From: JALEFZ01 sp038527485
GTDB taxonomy: Bacteria > Bacteroidota > Bacteroidia > J057
Assembly: GCA_038527485.1 (NCBI GenBank)
Contig: JBCBFT010000011.1
Location: 1-64,000, forward strand
Length of the DNA: 64,000 nucleotides
Direction of reading: 5' to 3'
Shown: positions 8,344 to 16,855 of the stretch, one piece after another
Layout: the number at the start of each line of letters is the position of its first letter
Position numbering within the stretch: the first letter of the stretch is position 1
Made by a program: the position numbers and the translations under genes
Notes under the pieces: model-generated
The model's input: only the letters and a program-made list of their open reading frames with translations
Database searches by the model: none
What the model was told of the DNA's origin: nothing

Positions 8344-8411
8344 AGAGCAGAGAATCGAGACCTGAGATACTTCCTGCAGCGAAGCGATTCCGATTCTCCT
8401 ATCTCTGCTCT
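8344..8411. repeat. imperfect intergenic inverted repeat
   Basis: Between the first and second secreted-protein genes, AGAGCAGAGAATCG at the left faces CGATTCTCCTATCTCTGCTCT at the right. This is a long imperfect hairpin with a loop of about 33 nt containing GCGAAGCG. It could attenuate transcription, protect the mRNA, or be a degenerate copy of the intergenic repeat seen at about 30.6 and 60.4 kb. Confidence 0.5.
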
Positions 8412-8449
8412 TATCAAAGAATTCCTTAATCAAAACCAATCCTAAACTT

Positions 8450-10738
8450 ATGAAGAAGTTTTTATTCTTACTCCTCTTCACAGGTGGCATGATGGTAGCC
8501 ATGGCCCAGCAGGTCGTGACTATCCGTCAGATCCAAGAGCGTTCGCTGGCAGATCTAAATGCTTGTAATGATGATTCCCCTTTCCTAGACAGTACAGTGA
8601 CCATCTTTGCTGTAGTCGTAACGGATGGTAGCATCGAAGATCCTACGAATCCAGGATCTGGAAACCTTGTGCGTAATGCACCTGTCACTACTCATCATAA
8701 TATCTGGGTCGCTGACTCTATCGGTCGTCCTTGGTCTGGGATCGACGTCTTCCACCTCAATGGGGAGACCAATGGTCCTACGACACCTACCTCTTTGCTT
8801 GACCTCGTAGCAGGTGACTCTGTCAAGATTACGGGTACAATCGACGAATTCCGTGGGACTGAAACAGAGATCTTTCCTACCTCTGTAGAGCTAATTGGAA
8901 CAGCAAATCAGCAGATTACAGCTGCCCCTGTTCAGGTTTCAGACTTCAACAACGACATGAAGATCGATTCTCTTCAGACAGGAGAGCGATGGGAAGGTGT
9001 GTATGTAGAGTTTTATGATGCGGAAGTAGACAATGTCACTGTGACAGGTGATGACCGTGTGTTCATCGACGTAAGAGATGCTGCGGGCAATATCATCACA
9101 CTTTCTGACCGCTTCCTTGCACAGCAGCAACCTGTCAACGGTGGATCGTTTACGCCTCCCGCAGTAGGTACGGTATATGATACCCTTCGTGGGGTAATCG
9201 AGCATAGCCGCTCTAGCTTGGCATGTGCCTCTACAGATCCTCGTAGCGATGGATACCAGATCTATCCTTTCAAGTCCGAAGATTATGTCGTACGCCCAGG
9301 TAATGTCCCTCCAGGACTCTCTGGCCTGCGCCGTGACCCCGCTGTTGTGACGAGCTCTACAGATGCAACGATCACTGTTGTAGCAGATGATCCTGACGGT
9401 GGCTTGGCGACTGTTAGTCTTTTCTATGCAATTGGTGAGTTCAATACAGTATTCACAGAAGTCGCCATGACTGATGCTGGTGCTAACTGGGAAGCCAACA
9501 TTCCTGCCTCTGCCTACAACGACGGAGACTTCGTCAAAATCTATGCTTGTGCGACAGACGTAGACAACTTGTCTCAGTGCTTCCCTGATGTTCCTGGAGG
9601 CGAAGATCCACAATTCTTCATCATCCGCGACAATGGAGCCACTATCCGCGACGTACAATTCACGCCTTATGCTGACGGTGTGTCCAGCTACCGCGGATAC
9701 TCCGTAACCGTACAAGGTATCGTCACTTCGACTACAGATACAGATGATCTCGGATTCGTCTACATCCAGCAAACTGGCGAAAGCGAGTGGGCAGGTCTGA
9801 ACCTAACAGCCAATGCAGGTCTGAATACACTGAGCCGTGGAGACATGGTAGAAGTAACAGGTGATATCGAAGAAAACTTTGGCTTCACACGTATGTCTGT
9901 GACCAATGTGACTACCATGAGCTCAGGAAATGCACTCGCACCTGTCGAAATTGACCCCAATACGTTCACGAGCTATGATCCTACGACTACTGAACCGTTC
10001 GAAAGTATGCTTGTAACTGCGAAGAATCCTACAGCAGGTCAAGGCGTTTATGTTGTAAACAAGAATCCTGATGGTCCTGGCAACAACTTCGCAGAGTACC
10101 GCATTGGTTCTGATCGCTTCGATGATACACAGGGGCTGCGCGTACTCGCAGGTCGCCGTACAGGTTCTGCTCCTAGCTCATTGGTATTTGGCTTTGTCAA
10201 TGACTCCTCATGGATTGTAGATGCAGGCGCCATCGATACCACACAGCTTAAGTATCCCATTTGCGTTGTAAATGTAGGAGATACCATGTGTAGCATGACG
10301 GGTATCATGTACTTCTCCTTCAGCAACATGAAGCTGCTTCCTAGAAATGATGACGATGTACCTTCTTTCGTAGATACAGCCAATGTCACGCGTCCTGCTT
10401 ACTCAGGCGTCAACTGCCGTCTCCCAGGAGGATTTGCGAGCATCGACTGTGCCAACTTGACCACTTCTAATGAAGCGCTCTTTGCCTTCAGTGATGTCTC
10501 TGTCTTCCCCAATCCTGCCGCTCATCAGGTATCCATCTCTTACGACTGGGCATTGCCAGTAGTCGCACAACTCGAGCTACGCGACATGATGGGCCGTGTA
10601 GTTGCAAGTCAAGAGATTCAAGGTCAGAATGGAAAAGTGGACTTGAATGTAGGTGAATTCGCAGAAGGTGCCTATATGCTGATCATCCGCAACGAAAATC
10701 AGATCATCGCTCAGGACAAAGTCTTGATCGTACGCTAA
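8450..10738 (+). CDS. T9SS-exported protein with OB-fold-like domains
   Basis: A 762-residue protein with a clear signal peptide (residues 1-19, ending AMAQ) and a C-terminal T9SS type A sorting domain from about residue 685: VFPNPAAHQVSISYD, then MMGRVV, then YMLIIRNENQ and a terminal lysine/valine strand. Two regions (about 25-150 and 400-500) read like the OB-fold domains of extracellular nucleases of the YhcR/ExeM kind: YSVTVQGIVTSTTD, YIQQTG, and SRGDMVEVTGDIEENFGFTRMS. No nuclease catalytic domain is visible, so it may bind nucleic acid or carbohydrate outside the cell rather than cut it (inference). A strong terminator follows. The product should be secreted or anchored on the cell surface. 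Confidence 0.8.
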   Translation: MKKFLFLLLFTGGMMVAMAQQVVTIRQIQERSLADLNACNDDSPFLDSTVTIFAVVVTDGSIEDPTNPGSGNLVRNAPVTTHHNIWVADSIGRPWSGIDVFHLNGETNGPTTPTSLLDLVAGDSVKITGTIDEFRGTETEIFPTSVELIGTANQQITAAPVQVSDFNNDMKIDSLQTGERWEGVYVEFYDAEVDNVTVTGDDRVFIDVRDAAGNIITLSDRFLAQQQPVNGGSFTPPAVGTVYDTLRGVIEHSRSSLACASTDPRSDGYQIYPFKSEDYVVRPGNVPPGLSGLRRDPAVVTSSTDATITVVADDPDGGLATVSLFYAIGEFNTVFTEVAMTDAGANWEANIPASAYNDGDFVKIYACATDVDNLSQCFPDVPGGEDPQFFIIRDNGATIRDVQFTPYADGVSSYRGYSVTVQGIVTSTTDTDDLGFVYIQQTGESEWAGLNLTANAGLNTLSRGDMVEVTGDIEENFGFTRMSVTNVTTMSSGNALAPVEIDPNTFTSYDPTTTEPFESMLVTAKNPTAGQGVYVVNKNPDGPGNNFAEYRIGSDRFDDTQGLRVLAGRRTGSAPSSLVFGFVNDSSWIVDAGAIDTTQLKYPICVVNVGDTMCSMTGIMYFSFSNMKLLPRNDDDVPSFVDTANVTRPAYSGVNCRLPGGFASIDCANLTTSNEALFAFSDVSVFPNPAAHQVSISYDWALPVVAQLELRDMMGRVVASQEIQGQNGKVDLNVGEFAEGAYMLIIRNENQIIAQDKVLIVR

Positions 10739-10753
10739 TATTTACCTAGGCCA

Positions 10754-10790
10754 CAGCCTCTCTTCGATGAAGGGAGGCTGCAGCTTTTTT
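10754..10790 (+). terminator. intrinsic terminator after the T9SS protein
   Basis: CAGCCTCTCTT pairs with AAGGGAGGCTG (11 bp, one G-T pair) around the loop CGATG and is followed by CAGC and six T, 15 nt after the stop codon. Confidence 0.88.
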
Positions 10791-10882
10791 GGAATTACTT
10801 TTTGTAAGTGGATCGCCCACTCTCACCATGCGACTTGGCATGGTGCTATATATTGCGATAGGCTATCTACTTTTTTTGATAA

Positions 10883-12337
10883 ATGAACCATATGAAGCGC
10901 TTCTATTGGCTAATGCTGTGTTTGGGCTCTCTATTTTTTACTGCCTGTGACAAGGGAGAATTGATCGAGAACCTCCCACCTGAAACCATTCTCTTCCTCG
11001 ATGAAATCAATCTCTCGGGTGACAATCGCCTCATCAGTATTGTAGAGATCAACTGGCTGGGCGAGGATCAGGATGGATATGTCGTAGGCTATGAGTTCTC
11101 ATTTGATGAAGTAGACTGGAATTTTACCCGCGCGACGGACTCTGTTTTTCGCCTTTCTCTTCCTTCGAATGGAGACACTACAGATGCCCAGTTTTTCATC
11201 CGAGCGATCGATGATAAGGGGCTAGCTGATCCCACGCCTGCTTCTCTGGTCATTCCCATCAAAAATACAGCCCCTACTGCAGTTTTTGATGACATTCAAG
11301 AGATTCCTGACACCTTTTACACAGTATTTTCTCTTCCTATAGACATAGCAGATGGCGATGGACAGGAAACCATTGATTCTGCTTTTATCAAAGTCAACGA
11401 TGGGCCTTGGCTTAGCATCGATCCATTGGCAACTATTTTGACCATTGTCCCTGAGAATCCACAAACAGCAGGCGCACAAAACGCACAAGTTTATCTTGGG
11501 CAGTCCAATGAACCCCTAGGGACAAGCTTGGAAGGTCTAGAACTCGATGGGGAAAATATCTTCTACTTGAGAGCGACGGATCTGGCTTTGTCTGGGAGTA
11601 AAGTGGATACCTCTGCTGGTGTGTATGTCAAAAGACAATCGGGAGATCTCCTCGTCATCAATGACCACCCAGATCCTGCGGCGGCCTCAGCTTACAGAGA
11701 AATTCTGGGACGTGTATATCCTGCCTTCGATCTAGTTCCGCTGAAGGAACAACCCCCTTTATTCTGGAATCCTACTTTCCGCCTGTTGATCAATCTGTAT
11801 GACAAGGCACTCTGGTTTGCAGATGGTGAATATATAGATGGGACTGAATCTCTCTTACTAGAGCTGGCGAGTGATGAAATTCAGAACTACCTGAATAATG
11901 AAGGAAAAATATTGATCAGTACGCCCTTCAATAAAAGCTTTACAGAGCAAGAAAACGTACGTCTCTCTCCTATTTTTGATCTTTCGCCCATCGACAGTCT
12001 GGCCAAAGGTGTCGGTCGTGTTCGTCTCCCACCCAATAATACCCTCGATCCACAAGGAAGTGAAGTCGATAAGCTCGATACGCTTGTGAGTAGTGTATTC
12101 TTCACAGGTGTCGATCCCTTCATCACAAAGGCAGCAGGAGAAACCCTTTACGATGGGGTGCTCAACGACGGCAGTGTGCCATGGATGGGACCTTCTGCAC
12201 TGGCAGCACGTGGATTTTTTACAGGTACCCTCACCAATCAGGTATTCTTTGCGATCGAAATCCACAAGCTCAATGCTGATCCCGATGCTTTGGATGCGAC
12301 TTTATCCACCATCTTGAATGACTTCTTCAACTGGTAG
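10883..12337 (+). CDS. large lipoprotein with Ig/fibronectin-like N-terminal half
   Basis: A 484-residue predicted lipoprotein. The N-terminus has a basic start, a hydrophobic core and the lipobox FFTAC with the lipidated Cys at residue 22, followed by DKGE, which favours outer-membrane delivery. Residues 30-130 resemble a fibronectin/Ig-like module (WLGEDQDGYVVGYEFSFD). The remainder, including LLVINDHPDPAAASAYREIL, is unrecognised. Met4 (position 10892) is an equally good start. It follows two other exported proteins after a terminator, so it is probably functionally linked to them but separately transcribed. Confidence 0.72.
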   Translation: MNHMKRFYWLMLCLGSLFFTACDKGELIENLPPETILFLDEINLSGDNRLISIVEINWLGEDQDGYVVGYEFSFDEVDWNFTRATDSVFRLSLPSNGDTTDAQFFIRAIDDKGLADPTPASLVIPIKNTAPTAVFDDIQEIPDTFYTVFSLPIDIADGDGQETIDSAFIKVNDGPWLSIDPLATILTIVPENPQTAGAQNAQVYLGQSNEPLGTSLEGLELDGENIFYLRATDLALSGSKVDTSAGVYVKRQSGDLLVINDHPDPAAASAYREILGRVYPAFDLVPLKEQPPLFWNPTFRLLINLYDKALWFADGEYIDGTESLLLELASDEIQNYLNNEGKILISTPFNKSFTEQENVRLSPIFDLSPIDSLAKGVGRVRLPPNNTLDPQGSEVDKLDTLVSSVFFTGVDPFITKAAGETLYDGVLNDGSVPWMGPSALAARGFFTGTLTNQVFFAIEIHKLNADPDALDATLSTILNDFFNW

Positions 12338-12351
12338 ACAGCCTTTTGGCT

Positions 12352-12357
12352 AGGAGG
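12352..12357 (+). promoter_or_regulatory. Shine-Dalgarno supporting a TTG start of the biotin ligase
   Basis: AGGAGG sits 6 nt before a TTG at 12364. This is unusual in a genome where most starts lack such a motif, and it favours 12364 over the in-frame TTG at 12346. Confidence 0.6.
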
Positions 12358-12363
12358 GAGAAT

Positions 12364-13146
12364 TTGATTTTATTTGCGAAAAAATTGATTCAGCTCTTAG
12401 GCAAACATATTCGGCGATTTGACACACTGCCTTCTACCAATGTATATGCGCAGTCTATCTTGGGAGAAAAACCCGAGGAGGGTACCCTTATCCTAGCCGA
12501 TCATCAGTCGCAGGGCAAAGGACAAAAGGGTCGTGTGTGGGAAGTAGCACCAGGGCAAAATTTGACCTTTAGCCTGATCACTTACCCGCGATTCGTACCC
12601 CCCAGCCGGATGTTTAGTCTGAGCAAAGTAGTCGCACTGGCCGTGAGGCATACCTTGGCGGACTTTCTCCCACATACAGAAGTGCAGATCAAATGGCCCA
12701 ATGACATCCTCATCAATCGTAAAAAAGCCGCAGGAATACTCATTGAAAATCAGCTAGAAGGCACAAAAATCAAAAGCAGCATCTGGGGAATCGGAGTAAA
12801 CGTCAACCAACAATTTTTTCCGCCGCATCTTCAATACAAAGCAACTTCTCTTGGGCTTTGGACAGAAAAATCCATCTCTCGAGAGGAGGTCCTTTTCAAA
12901 CTGATTGAGTATTTAAATACCCATTATCAGCTCTTGAAAACAGGAAAAAATGAGATGCTGGATCATGCCTATCTTCGGCATTTGCTGGGCTATCAAGAGG
13001 ATATTCAGGTAGAGATTAAAGGAAAAGGGGAAACCTGCCATTTGGCGGGAATCGACACACAAGGAAGGCTTGCATTGGTCCGTCAACATAAACTCGCCTA
13101 TTTTGCCGTGGGTGAAGTACGAATCATCCCAGATTTTTTCACCTGA
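12364..13146 (+). CDS. birA: biotin--[acetyl-CoA-carboxylase] ligase
   Basis: A 260-residue monofunctional biotin protein ligase. It activates biotin to biotinyl-AMP and attaches it to the carboxyl carrier protein of acetyl-CoA carboxylase in the cytoplasm. The nucleotide/biotin loop appears as QGKGQKGRVWE (the GRGRRGR motif of BirA), followed by LTFSLIT, IKWPNDILI with the conserved Lys, and IWGIGVNVNQ. The N-terminal helix-turn-helix of E. coli BirA is absent, so it should be an enzyme only and not a repressor. The start is TTG, chosen because of the AGGAGG upstream. It lies just after the lipoprotein gene and before coaX, forming a small cofactor cluster. Confidence 0.9.
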   Translation: MILFAKKLIQLLGKHIRRFDTLPSTNVYAQSILGEKPEEGTLILADHQSQGKGQKGRVWEVAPGQNLTFSLITYPRFVPPSRMFSLSKVVALAVRHTLADFLPHTEVQIKWPNDILINRKKAAGILIENQLEGTKIKSSIWGIGVNVNQQFFPPHLQYKATSLGLWTEKSISREEVLFKLIEYLNTHYQLLKTGKNEMLDHAYLRHLLGYQEDIQVEIKGKGETCHLAGIDTQGRLALVRQHKLAYFAVGEVRIIPDFFT

Positions 13147-13256
13147 TACTCTGCAACCTTTCTCCTTAAATTTGCTTCTCCTTCTTGATGCGTAGAAAGT
13201 CATTCTGCCATCATCACATTAAGCACGCACTTCTTCACTGCATTTGGATTATTACT

Positions 13257-14003
13257 ATGGCATTTCTCACCATCGATATTGGAAATACCCGAGTCAAGTT
13301 GGCTGCGATGGCGTCCTATCAGGTCCTCTCGCGTTGGGAATGTCCGCTAGCAGATCTTGAGAAAATATTGGAAGAACTGATCCTGGAGCAAGGCCATCGC
13401 TTCGAGAAGATCGGATGGATCAGTGTGGGAAAAGAAATTAACATCACTGACTGGATGCTTTGGGAGAAAATCCCTACGCGACCTCAACTAGTCGCCATCG
13501 ATCATCACACTCAGTGGCCCATTTCACATCAGTATGATACGCCTGAAACGCTAGGTACAGACCGAATCGTAGCTGTCATTGGAGCCTTGCAGATGGTAGA
13601 GGCTCAACCTGTGTTGGTGATAGACGCAGGGACGGCCATTACCTACGATTGTGCGCGTGCAGACGGGACGTATCTAGGCGGCGCCATCGGCCCTGGCATG
13701 TCCATGCGATTCAAAGCCTTGCATGAATTCACCGCTAGACTCCCACTGATCGAGCCTTCAGAAGACGTAGAGCTTATCGGAAAATCCACCTTAAAAAGCA
13801 TTCAATCTGGTGTAATCCAAGCCATGACGGCTGAGATTTCAGGGATGATTGAAGCTTATCGTGGACAACTTGGTACCGACATGGTGGTTTTCCTTACAGG
13901 TGGAGATGGTCCCTTCTTTGAAAAGCGGCTGAAAAACATCAATTTTGCAACTTCATCAATCATACATACAGGAATCAATCATATCCTGAAGCTTTCATTA
14001 TGA
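13257..14003 (+). CDS. coaX: type III pantothenate kinase
   Basis: A 248-residue CoaX, which phosphorylates pantothenate in the first step of coenzyme A synthesis. Visible motifs are TIDIGNTRVK at residues 5-14 (phosphate-binding), ETLGTDRIVAV, VIDAGTAITYD with the catalytic Asp, and GGAIGPGMSMRFKALHEFTARLP. The start is taken at the ATG directly before the DIGNTR strand; an upstream in-frame ATG at 13185 would add 24 residues unlike the family. The gene overlaps the following outer-membrane protein gene by four bases (ATGA), so the two are translationally coupled. Confidence 0.95.
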   Translation: MAFLTIDIGNTRVKLAAMASYQVLSRWECPLADLEKILEELILEQGHRFEKIGWISVGKEINITDWMLWEKIPTRPQLVAIDHHTQWPISHQYDTPETLGTDRIVAVIGALQMVEAQPVLVIDAGTAITYDCARADGTYLGGAIGPGMSMRFKALHEFTARLPLIEPSEDVELIGKSTLKSIQSGVIQAMTAEISGMIEAYRGQLGTDMVVFLTGGDGPFFEKRLKNINFATSSIIHTGINHILKLSL

Positions 14004-15286
14004 GCATCCTACGAATATCTTTCTATATCCTTCTCGCTGTACTTGGCAGTCAGCTACATGCCCAAAACCTTACGGTGAGTGCTTATTCTCGCTATGCTTT
14101 AGGTGACATCATCGACAATACCACCACCCGAAATGCGGGTATGGGAGGTCTGGGGATCGCCTCCGATAACTTCTTCTCCATCAACCGAGCCAATCCTGCA
14201 AGCTACGCAGACATCGTTTTCTCTACGATGGATATTGGTGTCTTTGGTCAGCCTACACAGGTACGCACAGATGCAGGAGAAAATCGTCCCGTCACGGCTG
14301 GCTTTCAGAACCTAAGTTTTGCCTTCCCCGCCAATAAAGGACCCGTTATCGCTTTCGGCTTTGCGCCTTACAGCACCACAGGTTATGACATATTCGATTC
14401 ACGCACCATTGAGCTCGACACCACCTACATCCAGCAAGTAGACTATCAAGGTGATGGAGGTCTCAATCAGGTATTTCTAGGGACGGCGTTCAAGACACTA
14501 GATAAAAAGCTACGCATCGGCTTCAACGCGAACTATCTCTTTGGAAATACTCTTCTCTCATGGGACTACACGCTGCGCAATACCGACTCTAGCCTTGTGA
14601 CAGGCATCACGCCCACTTCTATCGTACGCGACGTCTATGTACGGGGACTCCAAGGACAGGCAGGGCTCATGTACGTGGATACACTGAATAAGGAAAATAG
14701 AACCTACATCCGATTGGGTGCTACAGCAGACTACTCACTCAATCTAAGAGCCGACCGATTCACCATTAGCAATGAAGACACTGTCTCAGCTTCTGGTCTC
14801 ACCCGCATCCAGCTACCCTCTAAGTTTGGATTTGGTGTGATGGTCCACCAGTTGGGGCACTGGTCAGTGGGAGCGGATTTCACGTATCAAGATTGGAATA
14901 CCTTCCAGTATTTCAACGATTCCACAGCTTTAGGACCTGAATTTCGCATCGGATTGGGTGGCGAATGGATTCCCAACGTAGAATCTTTTAAATATTTGCG
15001 TCGCATCGCTTATCGGCTGGGCGTTTATATGAAGCAGACATACATCCTGGTAGAAGACGAGCCCATCAGCGATATGGGTGTCAGCTTTGGATTTGGTCTT
15101 CCAACAGGTCGCAGCGGCAACAACCGTTTCAACCGTGGCCGCTCAAGTTCTCGATTGAACCTCAGCTTTGAGCTAGGGCGTAGAGGAAGTCTGGCCGCAG
15201 GCTTCCCCGTCGAAGAAAATTATGCCCGCATCCGCCTCGGTATCAACCTCAATGAGCGGTGGTTCGTACGTCGTGTGGTAGATTAA
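14000..15286 (+). CDS. outer-membrane beta-barrel protein (FadL/PorV-like fold)
   Basis: A 428-residue protein with a signal peptide (residues 1-21, ending LHAQ), then NLTVSAYSRYALGDIID and RNAGMGGLGIASDNFFSINRANPAS. Alternating strands of amphipathic beta structure extend to a C-terminus ending RLGINLNERWFVRRVVD. This matches the Bacteroidota outer-membrane transport-type proteins often found directly after coaX. The cargo is unknown; hydrophobic-compound uptake is the usual guess for FadL-like barrels. It overlaps coaX by four bases. Confidence 0.78.
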   Translation: MSILRISFYILLAVLGSQLHAQNLTVSAYSRYALGDIIDNTTTRNAGMGGLGIASDNFFSINRANPASYADIVFSTMDIGVFGQPTQVRTDAGENRPVTAGFQNLSFAFPANKGPVIAFGFAPYSTTGYDIFDSRTIELDTTYIQQVDYQGDGGLNQVFLGTAFKTLDKKLRIGFNANYLFGNTLLSWDYTLRNTDSSLVTGITPTSIVRDVYVRGLQGQAGLMYVDTLNKENRTYIRLGATADYSLNLRADRFTISNEDTVSASGLTRIQLPSKFGFGVMVHQLGHWSVGADFTYQDWNTFQYFNDSTALGPEFRIGLGGEWIPNVESFKYLRRIAYRLGVYMKQTYILVEDEPISDMGVSFGFGLPTGRSGNNRFNRGRSSSRLNLSFELGRRGSLAAGFPVEENYARIRLGINLNERWFVRRVVD

Positions 15287-15340
15287 TGCTTCCTGCACAG
15301 GAGTTTATCAGTCTTTATGCACTGTTTATAAACGCGATAG

Positions 15341-15381
15341 GGTGAATATGTGGAAATTCCATTTCTATCCACATATTCACC
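15341..15381. repeat. perfect 14-bp inverted repeat
   Basis: GGTGAATATGTGGA and its exact complement TCCACATATTCACC are separated by 13 nt, 55 nt after the outer-membrane protein gene and 25 nt before the methyltransferase start. No T run follows on either side, so it is either a weak terminator or an operator/leader hairpin for the methyltransferase gene. Confidence 0.6.
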
Positions 15382-15405
15382 TATCATTACATAACTTTAT
15401 TCTCA

Positions 15406-16281
15406 ATGAAATTATTGACGCCCAAGGATTGGAAAGATTATGAACTGATTGACTCTGGAGAGGGCGTCAAGTTGGAGCGTTTTGGGAAATATGTCCTATG
15501 GCGTCCCGAGCCCCAAGCTGTCTGGTCCAAGAGTCTGCCAGAGAAGGAGTGGATGAAAATGGCACATGCCAGCTTTCAGCAGGAGGGAAGTCATTCTGGG
15601 AAATGGACACGCTACAAGGACATACAGGATCAGTGGTACATCGATTATCGCTACAAGCAGATGCACCTGAAGTTTCGGCTAGGCATGACGGGCTTTAAGC
15701 ATGTGGGCATCTTCCCCGAGCAGGCGGTCAACTGGAACTTCATCTATGATTCTTGCCAATTGATGGAGCAGCCGAAGGTCTTGAATCTATTCGCCTATAC
15801 AGGCGGTGCTTCTCTCGCCGCGCGGGCGGCAGGGGCTGATGTGACCCACTGTGACTCCATCAAGAATGTCCTCAACTGGGCCAACGCCAACATGCAAGCC
15901 AGTAAGCTGAGCGATATTCGCTGGCTACTGGAAGATGCCTTCAAGTTTGTGAAGCGTGAGAGCAACCGTGGGCGCACCTACAATGGGATCATCCTCGATC
16001 CCCCTGCCTACGGGCACGGCCCCAAAGGAGAGAAGTGGAAGCTAGAAGATATGATAGATGAGCTGACGGCATCTGTTGCTCAAATCATAGATCCACGCCA
16101 GTTTTTTGTGGTGTTCAATAGCTACTCTTTGGGTTTTTCTTCTCTTATCCTCGAAAATTTGGTGCGCACACATTTTCCCTCCAAAACTCTGAGGAAATCA
16201 GAGACAGGGGAGTTATTCCTACCTGAACGATCAGGTCGTAGACTTCCTATGGGTATTTTTATGCGCTTTCGTCATGTGTAG
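15406..16281 (+). CDS. class I SAM-dependent methyltransferase (RlmI/RlmK-like)
   Basis: A 291-residue cytoplasmic methyltransferase related to the RlmI/RlmKL-type rRNA cytosine/guanine methyltransferases (Methyltrans_SAM domain). The SAM site is seen as VLNLFAYTGGASLAARAAGADVTHCD at its core (motif I NLFAYTGG, then the acidic residue ending strand 2), and the catalytic/substrate motif IV is ILDPPAYGHG. The N-terminal PUA domain of true RlmI is missing. The substrate is probably RNA by family relationship; the exact target is unknown. The start directly follows a 14-bp inverted repeat. Confidence 0.85.
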   Translation: MKLLTPKDWKDYELIDSGEGVKLERFGKYVLWRPEPQAVWSKSLPEKEWMKMAHASFQQEGSHSGKWTRYKDIQDQWYIDYRYKQMHLKFRLGMTGFKHVGIFPEQAVNWNFIYDSCQLMEQPKVLNLFAYTGGASLAARAAGADVTHCDSIKNVLNWANANMQASKLSDIRWLLEDAFKFVKRESNRGRTYNGIILDPPAYGHGPKGEKWKLEDMIDELTASVAQIIDPRQFFVVFNSYSLGFSSLILENLVRTHFPSKTLRKSETGELFLPERSGRRLPMGIFMRFRHV

Positions 16282-16364
16282 CCGTCAAGTTATAACACCA
16301 AGGAGACATTGGCGCTGACACTTATTCATTACGCACACTTTCGGGATCACGTCTAATAGTCTAC

Positions 16365-16709
16365 TTAAAAAATTTCCTCCTCTTCGAAGTAGGTCAAAAT
16401 ATGTTCGCGCAAGAGCGTCATCTGCGAAAACATGTCTGCATGGGGCAAGGGCTTAACCAGCTCCCAATGTGGCCATCCATCCTGATCTGCATGAGACAAT
16501 TTGTAGTAGCCCGATTGGGATAAAAGGCGACAAATGGCTATGTGCATCAAGTCGACTTTTTCCTCCTTCGAAAAGTTACGGCTAGGACTCGCCCCTAATT
16601 CCCGTAGTCCAATCAAAAAAAGAATGGATTCTACGGTCATTTTTTTCTGAAAGCGGTCTTGTAATTCCTGCTCCAACTTCCGCCATTTCACTAATATATC
16701 TTCCGCCAT
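16365..16709 (-). CDS. conserved hypothetical protein next to lepB
   Basis: A 114-residue soluble, mostly helical protein (MAEDILVKWRKLEQELQ..., IGLRELG, LMHIAICRLLSQSGYY, ending in the acidic EEEEIF). No signal peptide or membrane helix is present. Proteins of this look occur in other Bacteroidota, but I know no function. It lies downstream of lepB on the same strand with a weak hairpin between them. Confidence 0.7.
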   Translation of the reverse strand: MAEDILVKWRKLEQELQDRFQKKMTVESILFLIGLRELGASPSRNFSKEEKVDLMHIAICRLLSQSGYYKLSHADQDGWPHWELVKPLPHADMFSQMTLLREHILTYFEEEEIF

Positions 16710-16729
16710 TGAATTGTTTCTATAGATAA

Positions 16730-16754
16730 AGCCGCACCTCCAAAAGATGCGGCT
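16730..16754 (-). terminator. weak hairpin after lepB
   Basis: On the minus strand AGCCGCAT pairs with GTGCGGCT (8 bp with one T-G pair) followed by TTTAT. The T run is short, so termination may be partial and allow read-through into the small gene at 16709. Confidence 0.5.
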
Positions 16755-16855
16755 GATGCTTTTATACGGATAGAATCTTTTAGGATCTCGATTTCAAAAC
16801 AAGGGATCTAAGCCGTTCAAGTAACCGTTTACATCCCATCGATTCTCTCATCTTC

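Noticed and set aside
8939..9772. 277-codon minus-strand open frame inside the T9SS/OB-fold gene
   Set aside because: Lies entirely within a well-supported gene with signal peptide and sorting domain; its translation has no recognisable domain.
11858..12265. 135-codon minus-strand open frame under the lipoprotein gene
   Set aside because: Shadow frame with irregular Cys/Thr content and no homology signal.
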